Positions 39,037 through 48,196 of a stretch of DNA of 64,000 nt are shown here, piece after piece. The DNA lies in assembly GCF_014197535.1 (NCBI RefSeq), contig NZ_JACIFV010000004.1:310001-374000 (forward strand), read 5' to 3'. Numbering within the stretch: position 1 is the stretch's first letter; each line of letters opens with the position of its first letter. The notes below the pieces were generated by a model. The model was not told the DNA's origin, did no database searches, and saw only the letters and a program-made list of their open reading frames with translations. Origin of the DNA: Rhizobium aethiopicum. Its GTDB lineage: Bacteria > Pseudomonadota > Alphaproteobacteria > Rhizobiales > Rhizobiaceae. Both the position numbers and the translations under genes were made by a program.

Positions 39037-40616
39037 CTGGGACGGAAAGGTCGGTGCAAGCCGCAAACGGCGCATCGCGGTCGGCTTCGCGGTTGAATTG
39101 GTCGCAGGCTGTCATCTTTGGCATGGGTTTCGTTTTCGTCGGCCTTCTCGCTTTGCCTGGCCGAACGGCGACGACCAAGTACGTCAACGACCTCTTCGTT
39201 TTCCTGGATGGTGCTCATCGCATCGTGCGTGGCCAGGTGCCGAATGTCGACTTCCATTCGGCGCTCGGGCCGCTGACATTTTATATTCCCGCTGTCGGCT
39301 ATGGCTTGGCGGGCAATATCGGCGGCGCGATGCCGGCTGGAATGGCGATAGTGGTTCTCCTACTCGCGGTTATTGCCGCGGAAATCGTGGGCAGCCGGAT
39401 GCATAAGGCGTTCGGACTGCCGCTTGCGATCTTCCTGCTCTTGATAGCTGCGGCTCCCGCAAATCCGGGCGAGCGGATAGGGGAGCTGACCTTTGCCATG
39501 TTCTACAACCGGATTGGATGGGCGTCGCTGGGGTTACTGCTGGTGATGTATCTGCCTCGCTTGCCGGCCGCCGGGAGTAGCAAGGTAGTCGACGCCGCAT
39601 GCGCCAGTCTCCTTGTGTTGCTGATGCTCTACACCAAGATCACCTATGGCGTCGTAGGGCTTGCCTTCCTGTTGTTCATGCTTTTCGATCGTCGCCAGAT
39701 CGGTTGGGTGAGGTTGGCGCTCGGGATGATCGCCTTCAGCATCATCGCGATTGAAATCATCTGGCGCGGCGGGTTCAACTACCTTGCTGACCTTCGCCTT
39801 TCAGCAAAAAACAGCGGCGGCCTTCTGGAGTTGACCGCCCTCGGTCACTTGGTGCGGAACAATCTCGCCGACCTGCTTGTCTATCTGGCGGTTGCGCTCA
39901 CCGTTCTCAGCTTGGCGCCGAGTTATCGGCATCTGCTCTTCGTTGCCTTCTGCGGCACAACCGGAATCCTGTTAATCGGGCAGAATTTCCAGACAGCCGG
40001 TATTCTGACGCTGGGTGCAGGCGCTGCCATCATCAGGGAAAGCCTCTTTCGCGCCAAACTCCTCTCCCGATACCGGAATGCGCGGTTCGCCCTGCCGCTA
40101 CTCCTGGGGTTCCTGTTATTGCCCGCCGCCGTCGGCAACGCCGCATCGCTCGCAATTCATGCCTATTACGCTGCTGGCGGCCGAGGCAAACCAATCCCGC
40201 TGCCGGCCTTTTCCGAGATCAGGCTCGTTGAGATGTGGAGCGCCGGCCAATACGAATATTTCGAGGGATACAACAAGACATTGGCTGACGCTTTGGGCGC
40301 CTTGTCGCAACTGATCTCCGCTGATGAGCACGTTGCGGTTCTCGATTTCGTCAATCCCTTCTCCGCCGGCCTGGGGCTGACGCCGCCCGTAGGCGACAGC
40401 GTCTGGTATCATTGGGGGCGAACTCTTGGACCGTATAATCATCCGGCCGCGGAAGAGATGTTCGCCGACGTTGATTTTATCCTGGATCCGAAATGGCCGA
40501 TCGAAATTTGGACGGGCAACGGGCTGCGCGATCTTTATGCCCACTATATCGCCCGCCACTATGCGCTGGTGCGGGAGACGGCTTATTGGCGCATTTATCG
40601 CAGAAAGGCTTCGTGA
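39033..40616 (+). CDS. polytopic GT-C-like glycosyltransferase, second paralogue
   Basis: About 527 residues, clearly a tandem paralogue of the preceding protein: LALPGRT, NDLFVFLDGAHRI, GQVPNVDFHSALGP, FAMFYNRIGWASLGLLLVMY and VLDFVNPFSAGLGLTPPVGD line up along the length. GTG 39033 overlaps the preceding stop (GTGA) with GAGG upstream. An in-frame ATG at 38985 lies inside the upstream gene and is unlikely. Two copies may act on different acceptors or form a heterodimer. Confidence 0.8.
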   Translation: MTGTERSVQAANGASRSASRLNWSQAVIFGMGFVFVGLLALPGRTATTKYVNDLFVFLDGAHRIVRGQVPNVDFHSALGPLTFYIPAVGYGLAGNIGGAMPAGMAIVVLLLAVIAAEIVGSRMHKAFGLPLAIFLLLIAAAPANPGERIGELTFAMFYNRIGWASLGLLLVMYLPRLPAAGSSKVVDAACASLLVLLMLYTKITYGVVGLAFLLFMLFDRRQIGWVRLALGMIAFSIIAIEIIWRGGFNYLADLRLSAKNSGGLLELTALGHLVRNNLADLLVYLAVALTVLSLAPSYRHLLFVAFCGTTGILLIGQNFQTAGILTLGAGAAIIRESLFRAKLLSRYRNARFALPLLLGFLLLPAAVGNAASLAIHAYYAAGGRGKPIPLPAFSEIRLVEMWSAGQYEYFEGYNKTLADALGALSQLISADEHVAVLDFVNPFSAGLGLTPPVGDSVWYHWGRTLGPYNHPAAEEMFADVDFILDPKWPIEIWTGNGLRDLYAHYIARHYALVRETAYWRIYRRKAS

Positions 40617-41000
40617 GCCGCCGCAGCCTGTCGTTTCAGCTCCGCGGTGATCAGGCCGATGAGCATCAGTACGAGCGCCAGGCGTAAATGGATCCTGCCG
40701 TCAGCTGGTTCAAGCGGGAGGTTCCGAAGTAACCGAGTATGACGGGGACCGGGATGACCAGCGCTGCTGCCGCGAGCCATGCCCAAGGGCGCTGCCAATG
40801 GTGCAACAGCACGGGCAGCAGGAAGAGCGTGTAGTGGATCCGTTCGAGAGGGAAAGCCAGCAGGGACGCCAACAGCGCGAGGCCACTCACTGCGACGACC
40901 GGCGGATGACGGAACGAGGCCCAGCCTGCCAGTCCAAGCAACAACCCCGATCATCACGAGCGGTGGCGCCTTATGATCAGCTGGTATTGTCCGCCTATCT
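40605..41000 (-). pseudogene. frameshifted remnant of a polytopic membrane protein
   Basis: The minus strand reads like the end of a membrane glycosyltransferase in broken frames. APPLVMIGV (about 40945-40970) continues after a shift as LLLGLAGWASFRHPPVVAV and FPLERIHYTLFLLPVLLHHW. This ends at a stop after SIYAWRSY (40666), and another shift is needed to reach LVLMLIGLITAELKR (to about 40620). No start or N-terminal part can be found. The pattern suggests a decayed GT-C or DUF2029-type gene opposite the live operon, overlapping the end of the second paralogue by a few bases. Confidence 0.6.
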
Positions 41001-41079
41001 GCGACGCGTGCTAACTCTCTCTAGATGCAAATGTTCCCGGCCGGTCTGTAGCAGTGAGGCCGGGCGCGGCCGTCGCGAC

Positions 41080-42123
41080 TTACGGCAGCTTCCTGATGGT
41101 GGCGTAAATGATGTTGCGGTTGGCACCGAACCAGACCGTCTTTTCAACCGTGTTTTCCGCTGCACTGGCATCGGCAATACGCCACATGTCGGCCTCGGAA
41201 CGCTGGAGGAGCTCCCAATTCATGTAGGATTCCATATATCCGTCATCCGCCATCTCATCGGAGAAGTTAGCAAATAGAAAAACGCCGCCCGGTTTCAGCA
41301 TTTCCATGCAAATCTGCGTGAGCCGGATTGCTACTTTATCGGCGAGATAATCGTACAGTCCTGCTGCGTAGATCAGATCGAAGGTGCCAAGCTGATGCTT
41401 TCGCGCGAGCAAGCCGCGCACGGATCCGTCGATAGGCTCGACAGAAGTCCCATGGAATTGGCTGGCGATCGAGCCAATACTTTGCGGATCCTGATCAAGA
41501 GCAACCCAGCGCTTAAGGCGGCCTTCTGCAAGTGCTTTTGATGCCTCGGCCTCGCGAAGGTGACCGGCGGCGATGGCCAGGACTTCGGTGTCCGAACCCG
41601 TTTGCGCAGCGGTGTCATCGACGTAGCGGGTCAGGATGTCGCGACGTTCCCTGACCGCTATCGGGCCGGGAGCGTTGATCGTGTATTCAAAGATATCCAG
41701 CCCGAGAAGGGTGGACCTGGCCACTTCTTCGGCTACCGCCGGATGCCCATAAATAAAGTCTATGAGACTGGCATCACCGGAATAGCCGCGGGGTTTTTCA
41801 AAGGACCAACGCGTGAACGGGCACTGCTGCAGAATCTTTGACGAGGAATGAGCCTGGATAAATGGGATGAGCTTCTGCCATACAACAGCACCGAATTTTT
41901 GACGGATGTCATGGAGCTGACCAATTAACCACCTGACTGCACCAGGCAGGTCTTTCCCGGCGCCGAACCGCTGCATTGCAATGTTGATGATAATCGCAAA
42001 CTCAGCCTCTGCAGTTCGCAGGAGGTCCGTTTGATTATCGTGGTGAGGTGAGGGGAACTGATTGCTGACGGACTGCGGTGTAATCAAGCTTTGGCCATCA
42101 AGGGAAAATAGGGGCTGAGCCAC
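41080..42123 (-). CDS. SAM-dependent methyltransferase-like protein
   Basis: 347 residues. The central FEKPRGYSGDASLIDFIYGHP is a signature of a group of class I methyltransferases annotated near the 3-hydroxypalmitate methyl ester (PhcB) type. A Rossmann-like part follows (VLAIAAGHLREAEASKAL, VALDQDPQSI, FDLIYAAGLYDYLAD, MLKPGGVFLFANF). The glycine-rich SAM loop reads AAGHLRE, less typical than GxGxG. GTG 42123 is the start, with GAGG five bases upstream. It is divergent from a GGDEF-EAL gene. The substrate is unknown. Confidence 0.75.
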   Translation of the reverse strand: MAQPLFSLDGQSLITPQSVSNQFPSPHHDNQTDLLRTAEAEFAIIINIAMQRFGAGKDLPGAVRWLIGQLHDIRQKFGAVVWQKLIPFIQAHSSSKILQQCPFTRWSFEKPRGYSGDASLIDFIYGHPAVAEEVARSTLLGLDIFEYTINAPGPIAVRERRDILTRYVDDTAAQTGSDTEVLAIAAGHLREAEASKALAEGRLKRWVALDQDPQSIGSIASQFHGTSVEPIDGSVRGLLARKHQLGTFDLIYAAGLYDYLADKVAIRLTQICMEMLKPGGVFLFANFSDEMADDGYMESYMNWELLQRSEADMWRIADASAAENTVEKTVWFGANRNIIYATIRKLP

Positions 42124-42372
42124 GGAAACCTCATTGAGAATAAAGATTTAAACATTGAATAAAATCTTCGTCATTCTCTGGTCAAGCGTCAAGGTTGGAG
42201 CACGGTCTTCGTGCACGTCTTAATTTTAGAAAATATTAGTGAACCCGACAGATACTCTGCCTGCTTAGGGCTCGGTGGAGCGTTATCGGTTGATGTGGAG
42301 TCTGCGCAGGGCTATCCAGCGTCAGCTAGCAGTGCGTAGGGCAACTGTGGCAGTATGTTGGGTGGCAGGGGC

Positions 42373-44349
42373 ATGATGCACGTGTTAGCCGAGACCGCAG
42401 TCGCCACCATAGGGCCGACGCTGTCGCCAGAACAGTTGCACCGTCTCTATAAGCAGAAGAGCGAGAGCGGCCGAAAGTCCGCTACGCGCAACGGCCTCTG
42501 GATAGCGGTGGCTGCTTACCTTGCATACTCTTTCACCGACTATCTCTTTATTGGAGACGTAGTCCGGTACACGATCGCCGGTCGATTGGCGGTTGGCGCC
42601 GGTGCGCTGTGCGTGTTGGAGCTCTTGCTCTACCGCAAGGCAAAAGCCGATACGGTCGATATGGCTGCGGCGGTGTCCGTGCTGGCAGCTTATCTTGTCT
42701 GGCTTCTCACCGCGCAGATGACCACGGTCACGGACGCCTTCTCATACTATATGGTTTTCGGCTCGATCTTTATGATGAGCGTCAACCTGTTCTTCAGTTT
42801 CCGGTTTCCGCTAGCTCTTGCGGCCTCCGTAACGAACATGCTCATCTTCATCGGCGCCCTCTGTTTATTCGCGCCGATGCTGCTTCTTCATAAGCTGATC
42901 CTCGGAGCGTTCTGCATTTCTTGCTTTATTTTTACCTCTTACGTGAACCTTCAACTCAACAGAGAGCGCTATAAAGTCTTCCTGAATGCTCTTGAAGCGA
43001 GTTTGCAGCAAGCTGCTGCCGACGAAAGAGGTAAGGCCCTTTTGCATCTCTCGAACACCGACTCGTTGACCGGGCTGGAAAATCGCCGGGCGATTGATCA
43101 ACGTCTGCGTGATTATTGGCAAGGCTGGCAGGACCATAAGGCGCCCTTTGCCGTCCTGCTTATCGATGTCGATTATTTCAAACATTATAACGACTGCTAC
43201 GGCCATCAAGAAGGTGACCGGTGCCTTGTCGCCGTCTCGCAGCTTCTCCAAAGCGTGGCCTCGTCCTGGGGCTCGATCATCGGGCGATACGGAGGCGAGG
43301 AATTCATCGTCATCACGCCAATGCCGAATTGGGAAAGAGCTACCGAACTGGCAGAAGCAATTTGTGCTGACGTCCGAGCGTTGGCTTGGCCACACGAGCA
43401 CAGGCGGGACGGGACCGCCGTCATCACCGTGAGTGTCGGTGTGTCCTATACGCGGGATGAGACCAAACAGGTCGACAAGGTCGTCCATGAAGCCGATCGC
43501 GCGCTTTATGCCGCCAAGGCAACGGGTCGCAACACCCTCGTGGTCTTCGATCCCGAAGACCCGCAGACTAGCGATGACAGCGAGGATATAGCCGCGACCT
43601 TGAAAATCGCGATTGAACACGGCCTTGTCTCACTCGTCTATCAGCCGATCCGCAACATTCAGACAGGCAAGACGGACGGTGTTGAAGCTTTGATGCGTTT
43701 GAGGATGTTGGACGGGACGCAGGTATCACCTGCTAAGTTTATTCCAGTTGCGGAAAGGACAGGTTCGATTGTTGAACTCGGCCGGTGGGCAATTCGCACC
43801 GTTTGCCGAGACTTGTTGGCAACCGGCTTGGTGCAAGTTGCCAGCGTCAACGTTTCGCCGATTGAGCTTAAAATGCCAGGTTTCGCCAGCTATGTCGCTG
43901 CGACTCTCGCAGAATTCGGCGTGACGGGTGCTCGGCTTGCTTTCGAAATTACCGAAGGCGTTGAGCTGGAAATCGACCAGACCGTGGTTCATTGCATCAG
44001 CGACCTGAGAAAGCTAGGCGCTCAAGTCTGGCTGGACGACTTCGGCACAGGGTTTGCCGGGCTCTCGTGGCTTCGCCTCATAGAATTCGACACCGTCAAG
44101 ATCGATCGATCCTTCCTCCATGATTGCAACACGGAAAAAGGGAAGAGGATGTTGCTTGACATCATCAGCCTGCTGCGCAATCGCGGCGTAAGGATACTCA
44201 TTGAAGGCGTTGAGACCATTGAACATCAGCGGCTGATGCAGCAGTACGGTATCAACCAGATCCAAGGATATTACATTGGACGGCCCGCGCCGGCAGCTCA
44301 GCTTGAATCTGATAACGTGCTGCCATTCGGCCTGGTCAGGAAGGTTTGA
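42373..44349 (+). CDS. GGDEF-EAL protein with multi-span membrane sensor
   Basis: About 658 residues. The N-terminal region (about 42-195) has about six hydrophobic segments, a MASE-like sensor. GGDEF domain: LSNTDSLTGLENRRAID, then IGRYGGEEF (GGEEF at 307-311, a functional variant). EAL domain: intact EAL (438-440), LDDFGTGFAGLSWL, VKIDRSF, EGVET. Both cyclic-di-GMP synthesis and breakdown are possible. ATG 42373 is used; 42355 and 42376 are alternatives. The 249-bp AT-rich gap to the divergent methyltransferase must hold both promoters. Confidence 0.88.
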   Translation: MMHVLAETAVATIGPTLSPEQLHRLYKQKSESGRKSATRNGLWIAVAAYLAYSFTDYLFIGDVVRYTIAGRLAVGAGALCVLELLLYRKAKADTVDMAAAVSVLAAYLVWLLTAQMTTVTDAFSYYMVFGSIFMMSVNLFFSFRFPLALAASVTNMLIFIGALCLFAPMLLLHKLILGAFCISCFIFTSYVNLQLNRERYKVFLNALEASLQQAAADERGKALLHLSNTDSLTGLENRRAIDQRLRDYWQGWQDHKAPFAVLLIDVDYFKHYNDCYGHQEGDRCLVAVSQLLQSVASSWGSIIGRYGGEEFIVITPMPNWERATELAEAICADVRALAWPHEHRRDGTAVITVSVGVSYTRDETKQVDKVVHEADRALYAAKATGRNTLVVFDPEDPQTSDDSEDIAATLKIAIEHGLVSLVYQPIRNIQTGKTDGVEALMRLRMLDGTQVSPAKFIPVAERTGSIVELGRWAIRTVCRDLLATGLVQVASVNVSPIELKMPGFASYVAATLAEFGVTGARLAFEITEGVELEIDQTVVHCISDLRKLGAQVWLDDFGTGFAGLSWLRLIEFDTVKIDRSFLHDCNTEKGKRMLLDIISLLRNRGVRILIEGVETIEHQRLMQQYGINQIQGYYIGRPAPAAQLESDNVLPFGLVRKV

Positions 44350-44461
44350 TTCCGAATGTCTACTTCGAAATAGGCCATAGGTTATGTTGGTCACGGCGAC
44401 AGATGCCCGTAGGCGGATGGAGGGCTGCACGGCACTCCCCTCGCTTTGAGATGCGTTCGAC

Positions 44462-46249
44462 CTAGAAAATCTCCAGCACCGGACTTTCCACAACCTTCCC
44501 CGTCACCACGTCCGCAATCCCCCGGTCCGTCTGGTGCGGACCGGCATTGCAGGCCAGCGTTGCGCCGAAGCAGGCCTTGAAGACGCGGTAGGGCGGTTTC
44601 CAGTCGACGATTTTGTCCATGGCCTTGCGGATATCGGAAAAGGCCGAAGCCGTGTCTCTCAGCGATGCGTCGGTGACCAGGCCGGAGAGCGGCAGCGGCA
44701 GGATCGCCTGGATTGCGCCGTCCTTGGCGACTGCCATGCCGCCGCCGGCTGCTATGACGGCGTTGGCGGCGAGCGCCATGTCGGCCGCATTACCGCCGAA
44801 GACGGTGAGATTGTGGCTATCATGCGAGACGGTGGTGCAGAAGGCGCCGCGCCATTCGCCCCAGCCGGTGAGGAAGCCGATGCGGGGGGTGCCCCCGGCC
44901 CTTCCGTGGCGATGGGCGACGGCGATCATGGCGCTTCCGGCCGGCGGTACGACGAAGCCGTCTCGGATCTCGGTTTCGGCTTCGCCCCATTGCGTGAAGC
45001 GCGGACGGTCGATGGTGGCGATGCGGACGCGCGCGCCCTTCGCAGGGATGCGGAAATCGGTCTCGGCGAGCGGCGGCAGCTTCACGGAGTTGATGAGCGG
45101 CGCCGGATCGAGCGGCTGTACGGCCGCCTCCATGCTGCCGTTGCGGGCGACGATGCGGCCGTCTGATATGACGAGGCGCGCTCGGAATTCCGTGAGATCG
45201 TCGAAGAGAACGAGATCGGCGCGGCGGCCGGCGGCGACAAGGCCAAGATCGGAACGCTTCAGCCGCTGAGCGGCGTTGAAGGTCGCGGCGCGCAGTGCCC
45301 ATTCCGGTTTCATGCCGTAGCGCACCAGGCGGCGGGCGACATCGTCGAGGCCGCCGCTTTGGTAGAGTTCATCGGGAAAGACGTCGTCGGTGCAGAGCGT
45401 AACGGTCGGGGGCAGCTGGCCGAGACCGTTCAGCACCTCGACGAATTCCTGCAAGAGATGATCGTGAGAGCCGCGCAGCTCGATCGTCAGGCCGGCGGAA
45501 AGCTTGGCGGCGAGATCGGCGCCGGAGGTGAGTTCGTGGTCCGAAGTGACGCCCGCTGCCATGAAGGCGTTGAGGTCCGCGCCGGTGAGGCCGCGAGCAT
45601 GGCCACAGACGAGCTTGCCGGAGGCAAGGCCCGAGTTGACGATGGCGCTCATGCGCGAATCGCCGTCGATGACGCCGCGCATGTTCATGACTTCGGCAAC
45701 GCCGCCGACAGCAGGCGAACGCAGCATTTCGGCAACGACGGCGGCGTCGAAATCAGCGCCGGCAAGCTCCAGGCCCGGCGCCGACGGCACGCAGGAGGGG
45801 GCGAGCAGGATCAGGCGCAGCGGCAAAACACGTGCCGCCTCGATCGCCCAGCGCACGCCGTCGAGGCCATGGACATTGCCGAATTCATGCGGATCCCAGA
45901 CGGCCGTCGTGACACCGCGCGGCAGGACGGCGCTCGCATATTCCGCCGGTGTCACCATCGAGCTTTCGACATGCATGTGGGTATCGATCAGGCCCGGCGT
46001 CAGGATGCCGCCGGTCGCATCGATGATCTCGATGGCATCCGTGCGGCTCGCCGGGGCATGGACGCTGGAGATGAGCGCGCCGACGAGGCCGATATCGGCT
46101 TCCCGAATCAGGCCCGTCACCGCATCGAGCAGTCGGCCGCCGGTGATGAGCATATCGAATGGGGCGTCGCCGCGGGCGGCGGCAACTGCCCGGGCGCGCA
46201 ATTCGGGATCGTTGAGATCGAAAGGTTCCTGACGAGCAGTGGCGTTCAT
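44462..46249 (-). CDS. ade: adenine deaminase
   Basis: Hydrolytic deamination of adenine to hypoxanthine and ammonia, cytoplasmic, metal-dependent. The 595 residues show the amidohydrolase metal site THMHVESSMVTP, VVWDPHE-like AVWDPHEFGNVHG, CGHARGL, ASDHE-like TSDHELTSG, and the C-terminal SHDSHNLTVFG and AGGGMAV specific to Ade. It overlaps the nucleoside hydrolase gene by four bases at the end of a purine salvage operon. Confidence 0.95.
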   Translation of the reverse strand: MNATARQEPFDLNDPELRARAVAAARGDAPFDMLITGGRLLDAVTGLIREADIGLVGALISSVHAPASRTDAIEIIDATGGILTPGLIDTHMHVESSMVTPAEYASAVLPRGVTTAVWDPHEFGNVHGLDGVRWAIEAARVLPLRLILLAPSCVPSAPGLELAGADFDAAVVAEMLRSPAVGGVAEVMNMRGVIDGDSRMSAIVNSGLASGKLVCGHARGLTGADLNAFMAAGVTSDHELTSGADLAAKLSAGLTIELRGSHDHLLQEFVEVLNGLGQLPPTVTLCTDDVFPDELYQSGGLDDVARRLVRYGMKPEWALRAATFNAAQRLKRSDLGLVAAGRRADLVLFDDLTEFRARLVISDGRIVARNGSMEAAVQPLDPAPLINSVKLPPLAETDFRIPAKGARVRIATIDRPRFTQWGEAETEIRDGFVVPPAGSAMIAVAHRHGRAGGTPRIGFLTGWGEWRGAFCTTVSHDSHNLTVFGGNAADMALAANAVIAAGGGMAVAKDGAIQAILPLPLSGLVTDASLRDTASAFSDIRKAMDKIVDWKPPYRVFKACFGATLACNAGPHQTDRGIADVVTGKVVESPVLEIF

Positions 46250-47166
46250 TTGCGGGCCTCGTTGATCAGGGCGGCGAGAATGATGCTACGCGCCTTCTCG
46301 ACGTCGATATCGGCGGCGAATTGGGCGTTGAATGTCGCATGCGTGGCGCGGGTCTCGACGACGGTGCGGCCACGGGTGAGGGCGCCCTGCAGTTCGACGT
46401 CGATGCGCGCGGGGCGGAAGCTGACGATATAAGGGGCGACGAAGGCCACGGCGGCGGAGGGATCGTAAATTGCCATGCCGGGACGGCCGCGGCTGGTGCC
46501 GATGCTGATATAACCGGCGAACATGTCGGCGATCAGCTCGGCATTGGCGCCGCCGGCACTGCGCACCGGCTCGGCATCTTCAGGCCTTGCCAGCACCTTT
46601 CGGCAGAGGTCGAGATCGACCATGCGCAGCGGCAGGCCATGGGCGATAACGATCGCCAGCGCCTCGGGATCGGCGAGCGCGTTGAACTCGGCAGAGGCCG
46701 TATGGTTGCCCGATGTGACGCCGCCGCCCATCCAGACGAGTTCGGTGATGCGCGCAGCAAGATCGGGGCGGGCGAGCGCCACGGCGGCGATATTGGTGAG
46801 CGGCCCGAGCGCCAGGATGCGATGGGGTCCATCGCCCTCGAGCCAGCGGCAGAGCGCGGTGAAGGCATCGCTCTCGGCACGGGGAGGGACCTTCGGCAGA
46901 CTGGTGCCTGACGTCGGAATGCCGGTTTCGCCGAGGATCGCCTGAGCGGTTTCGAGCTTGCCGAGAACGGGCGCGGCACGGCCGGTATGGATGGGAAAGG
47001 TCCAGCCGAAGGCGCTGGCGGCGCCGGCGGCATTCATCCTCACCTGCGCGAGCGGCGTATTGCCGAAGACCAGTGAGACGCCGTCGATCTGATATTTCGA
47101 TTGCGCCACCACCAGAATGGCGGCGATGTCGTCGAAGCCCATGTCGGTATCGATCCACACACCCAT
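46246..47166 (-). CDS. nucleoside hydrolase
   Basis: 306 residues of the inosine-uridine nucleoside N-ribohydrolase family. The Ca-binding Asp cluster is at the N-terminus (IDTDMGFDDIAAI, where most members have DTDPGxDD), followed by ALGPLTNIAAVALARP and WMGGG. It splits nucleosides into base and ribose. Next to adenine deaminase, adenosine is a likely substrate; cytokinin ribosides are another possibility. ATG 47166 lies four bases after the ABC ATPase stop. Confidence 0.92.
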   Translation of the reverse strand: MGVWIDTDMGFDDIAAILVVAQSKYQIDGVSLVFGNTPLAQVRMNAAGAASAFGWTFPIHTGRAAPVLGKLETAQAILGETGIPTSGTSLPKVPPRAESDAFTALCRWLEGDGPHRILALGPLTNIAAVALARPDLAARITELVWMGGGVTSGNHTASAEFNALADPEALAIVIAHGLPLRMVDLDLCRKVLARPEDAEPVRSAGGANAELIADMFAGYISIGTSRGRPGMAIYDPSAAVAFVAPYIVSFRPARIDVELQGALTRGRTVVETRATHATFNAQFAADIDVEKARSIILAALINEARK

Positions 47167-47170
47167 GATG

Positions 47171-48196
47171 TCACCCGAAGCGTTTGAGATTGGCTGCACC
47201 GGCGACCGGCAGATCGAAGGCGAGCGCGCTGCCGATCGCGTGCGGCGGCAGGTTTGCGTCGATCTCGGCCTTGATCGGCCCAAGCGGCGTTTGGAGGAGG
47301 TATTCGCGTGTATTGCCGGCGAAAGACGTGCCGTGCACCGTACCCTGGAACGGACCGGAGCCGAGGGTCACTGTCCGCGGGCGCCAGGCCAGGCCGGCTG
47401 CAGCTTGCGGCGGCGGATCGGAGAGTGCTGCCGGGCCGTGCGGCGTCACGAGCTTTCCATCCTTCAGGGCGAAGACATTCTCGAAGCCGACGAAATCGGC
47501 AACGAAGGCGGAGGCGGGATTGTTATAGATCTCCTCAGGCGTGCCGATCTGTTCGATGCCGCCGTTCAGCATCACGACGATGCGGTCGGCGAGCGCCAAG
47601 GCTTCCACCTGATCGTGAGTGACGAAGATCATGGTGACGCCGGTCTCCTTTTGCACGCGCTGCAATTCCGCGCGCATTTCGAGGCGAAGCCGGGCATCGA
47701 GATTGGAGAGCGGTTCGTCGAGCAGCAGCACCTTCGGTTCCATCACCATGGAGCGCGCCAGTGCCACGCGCTGCTGCTGGCCGCCGGAGAGTTCAGCGGG
47801 CCTGCGGCCGGCGAAAGTGGTGAGGCCGACGGATTTCAGGCCGGCGCCGACGCGGGCATCGAGATCCGCGCCCGAAATGCCCCTGAGGCGCAGGCCGAAG
47901 GCGACGTTTTCGTAGACCGTGAGATGCGGAAAAAGCGCGTAGGACTGGAAGACGAGGCCGACGGCGCGCTTGTTAGCGGAGACGCGGGTGATATCGGCGC
48001 CGTCTAGGCGGATGTGGCCGGAAGCGGGCTTCAGCAGGCCGGCAATGGCGCGCATCGTTGTCGTCTTGCCGCAGCCGGAGGGGCCGAGAAGAGCGACGAG
48101 CTCGCCCTTGGCGATCGCAAGGTCGAGATCCCTCACGGCGACCGTATCACCATAGCGAAGCGTCAGCTTGTCGAGTTGGAGATAGGCATCAAACAT
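47171..48196 (-). CDS. ABC transporter ATP-binding protein (spermidine/iron class)
   Basis: 341 residues: Walker A GPSGCGKT (38-45), Q-loop FQSYALFPHLTVYENVAFGL, signature LSGGQQQR, Walker B VLLLDEPLSNLDA, H-loop FVTHD, and a C-terminal TOBE region (from about 260). This is the PotA/FbpC-like class that energises importers with family 1 binding proteins. It overlaps the upstream permease gene by eight bases. Confidence 0.93.
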   Translation of the reverse strand: MFDAYLQLDKLTLRYGDTVAVRDLDLAIAKGELVALLGPSGCGKTTTMRAIAGLLKPASGHIRLDGADITRVSANKRAVGLVFQSYALFPHLTVYENVAFGLRLRGISGADLDARVGAGLKSVGLTTFAGRRPAELSGGQQQRVALARSMVMEPKVLLLDEPLSNLDARLRLEMRAELQRVQKETGVTMIFVTHDQVEALALADRIVVMLNGGIEQIGTPEEIYNNPASAFVADFVGFENVFALKDGKLVTPHGPAALSDPPPQAAAGLAWRPRTVTLGSGPFQGTVHGTSFAGNTREYLLQTPLGPIKAEIDANLPPHAIGSALAFDLPVAGAANLKRFG

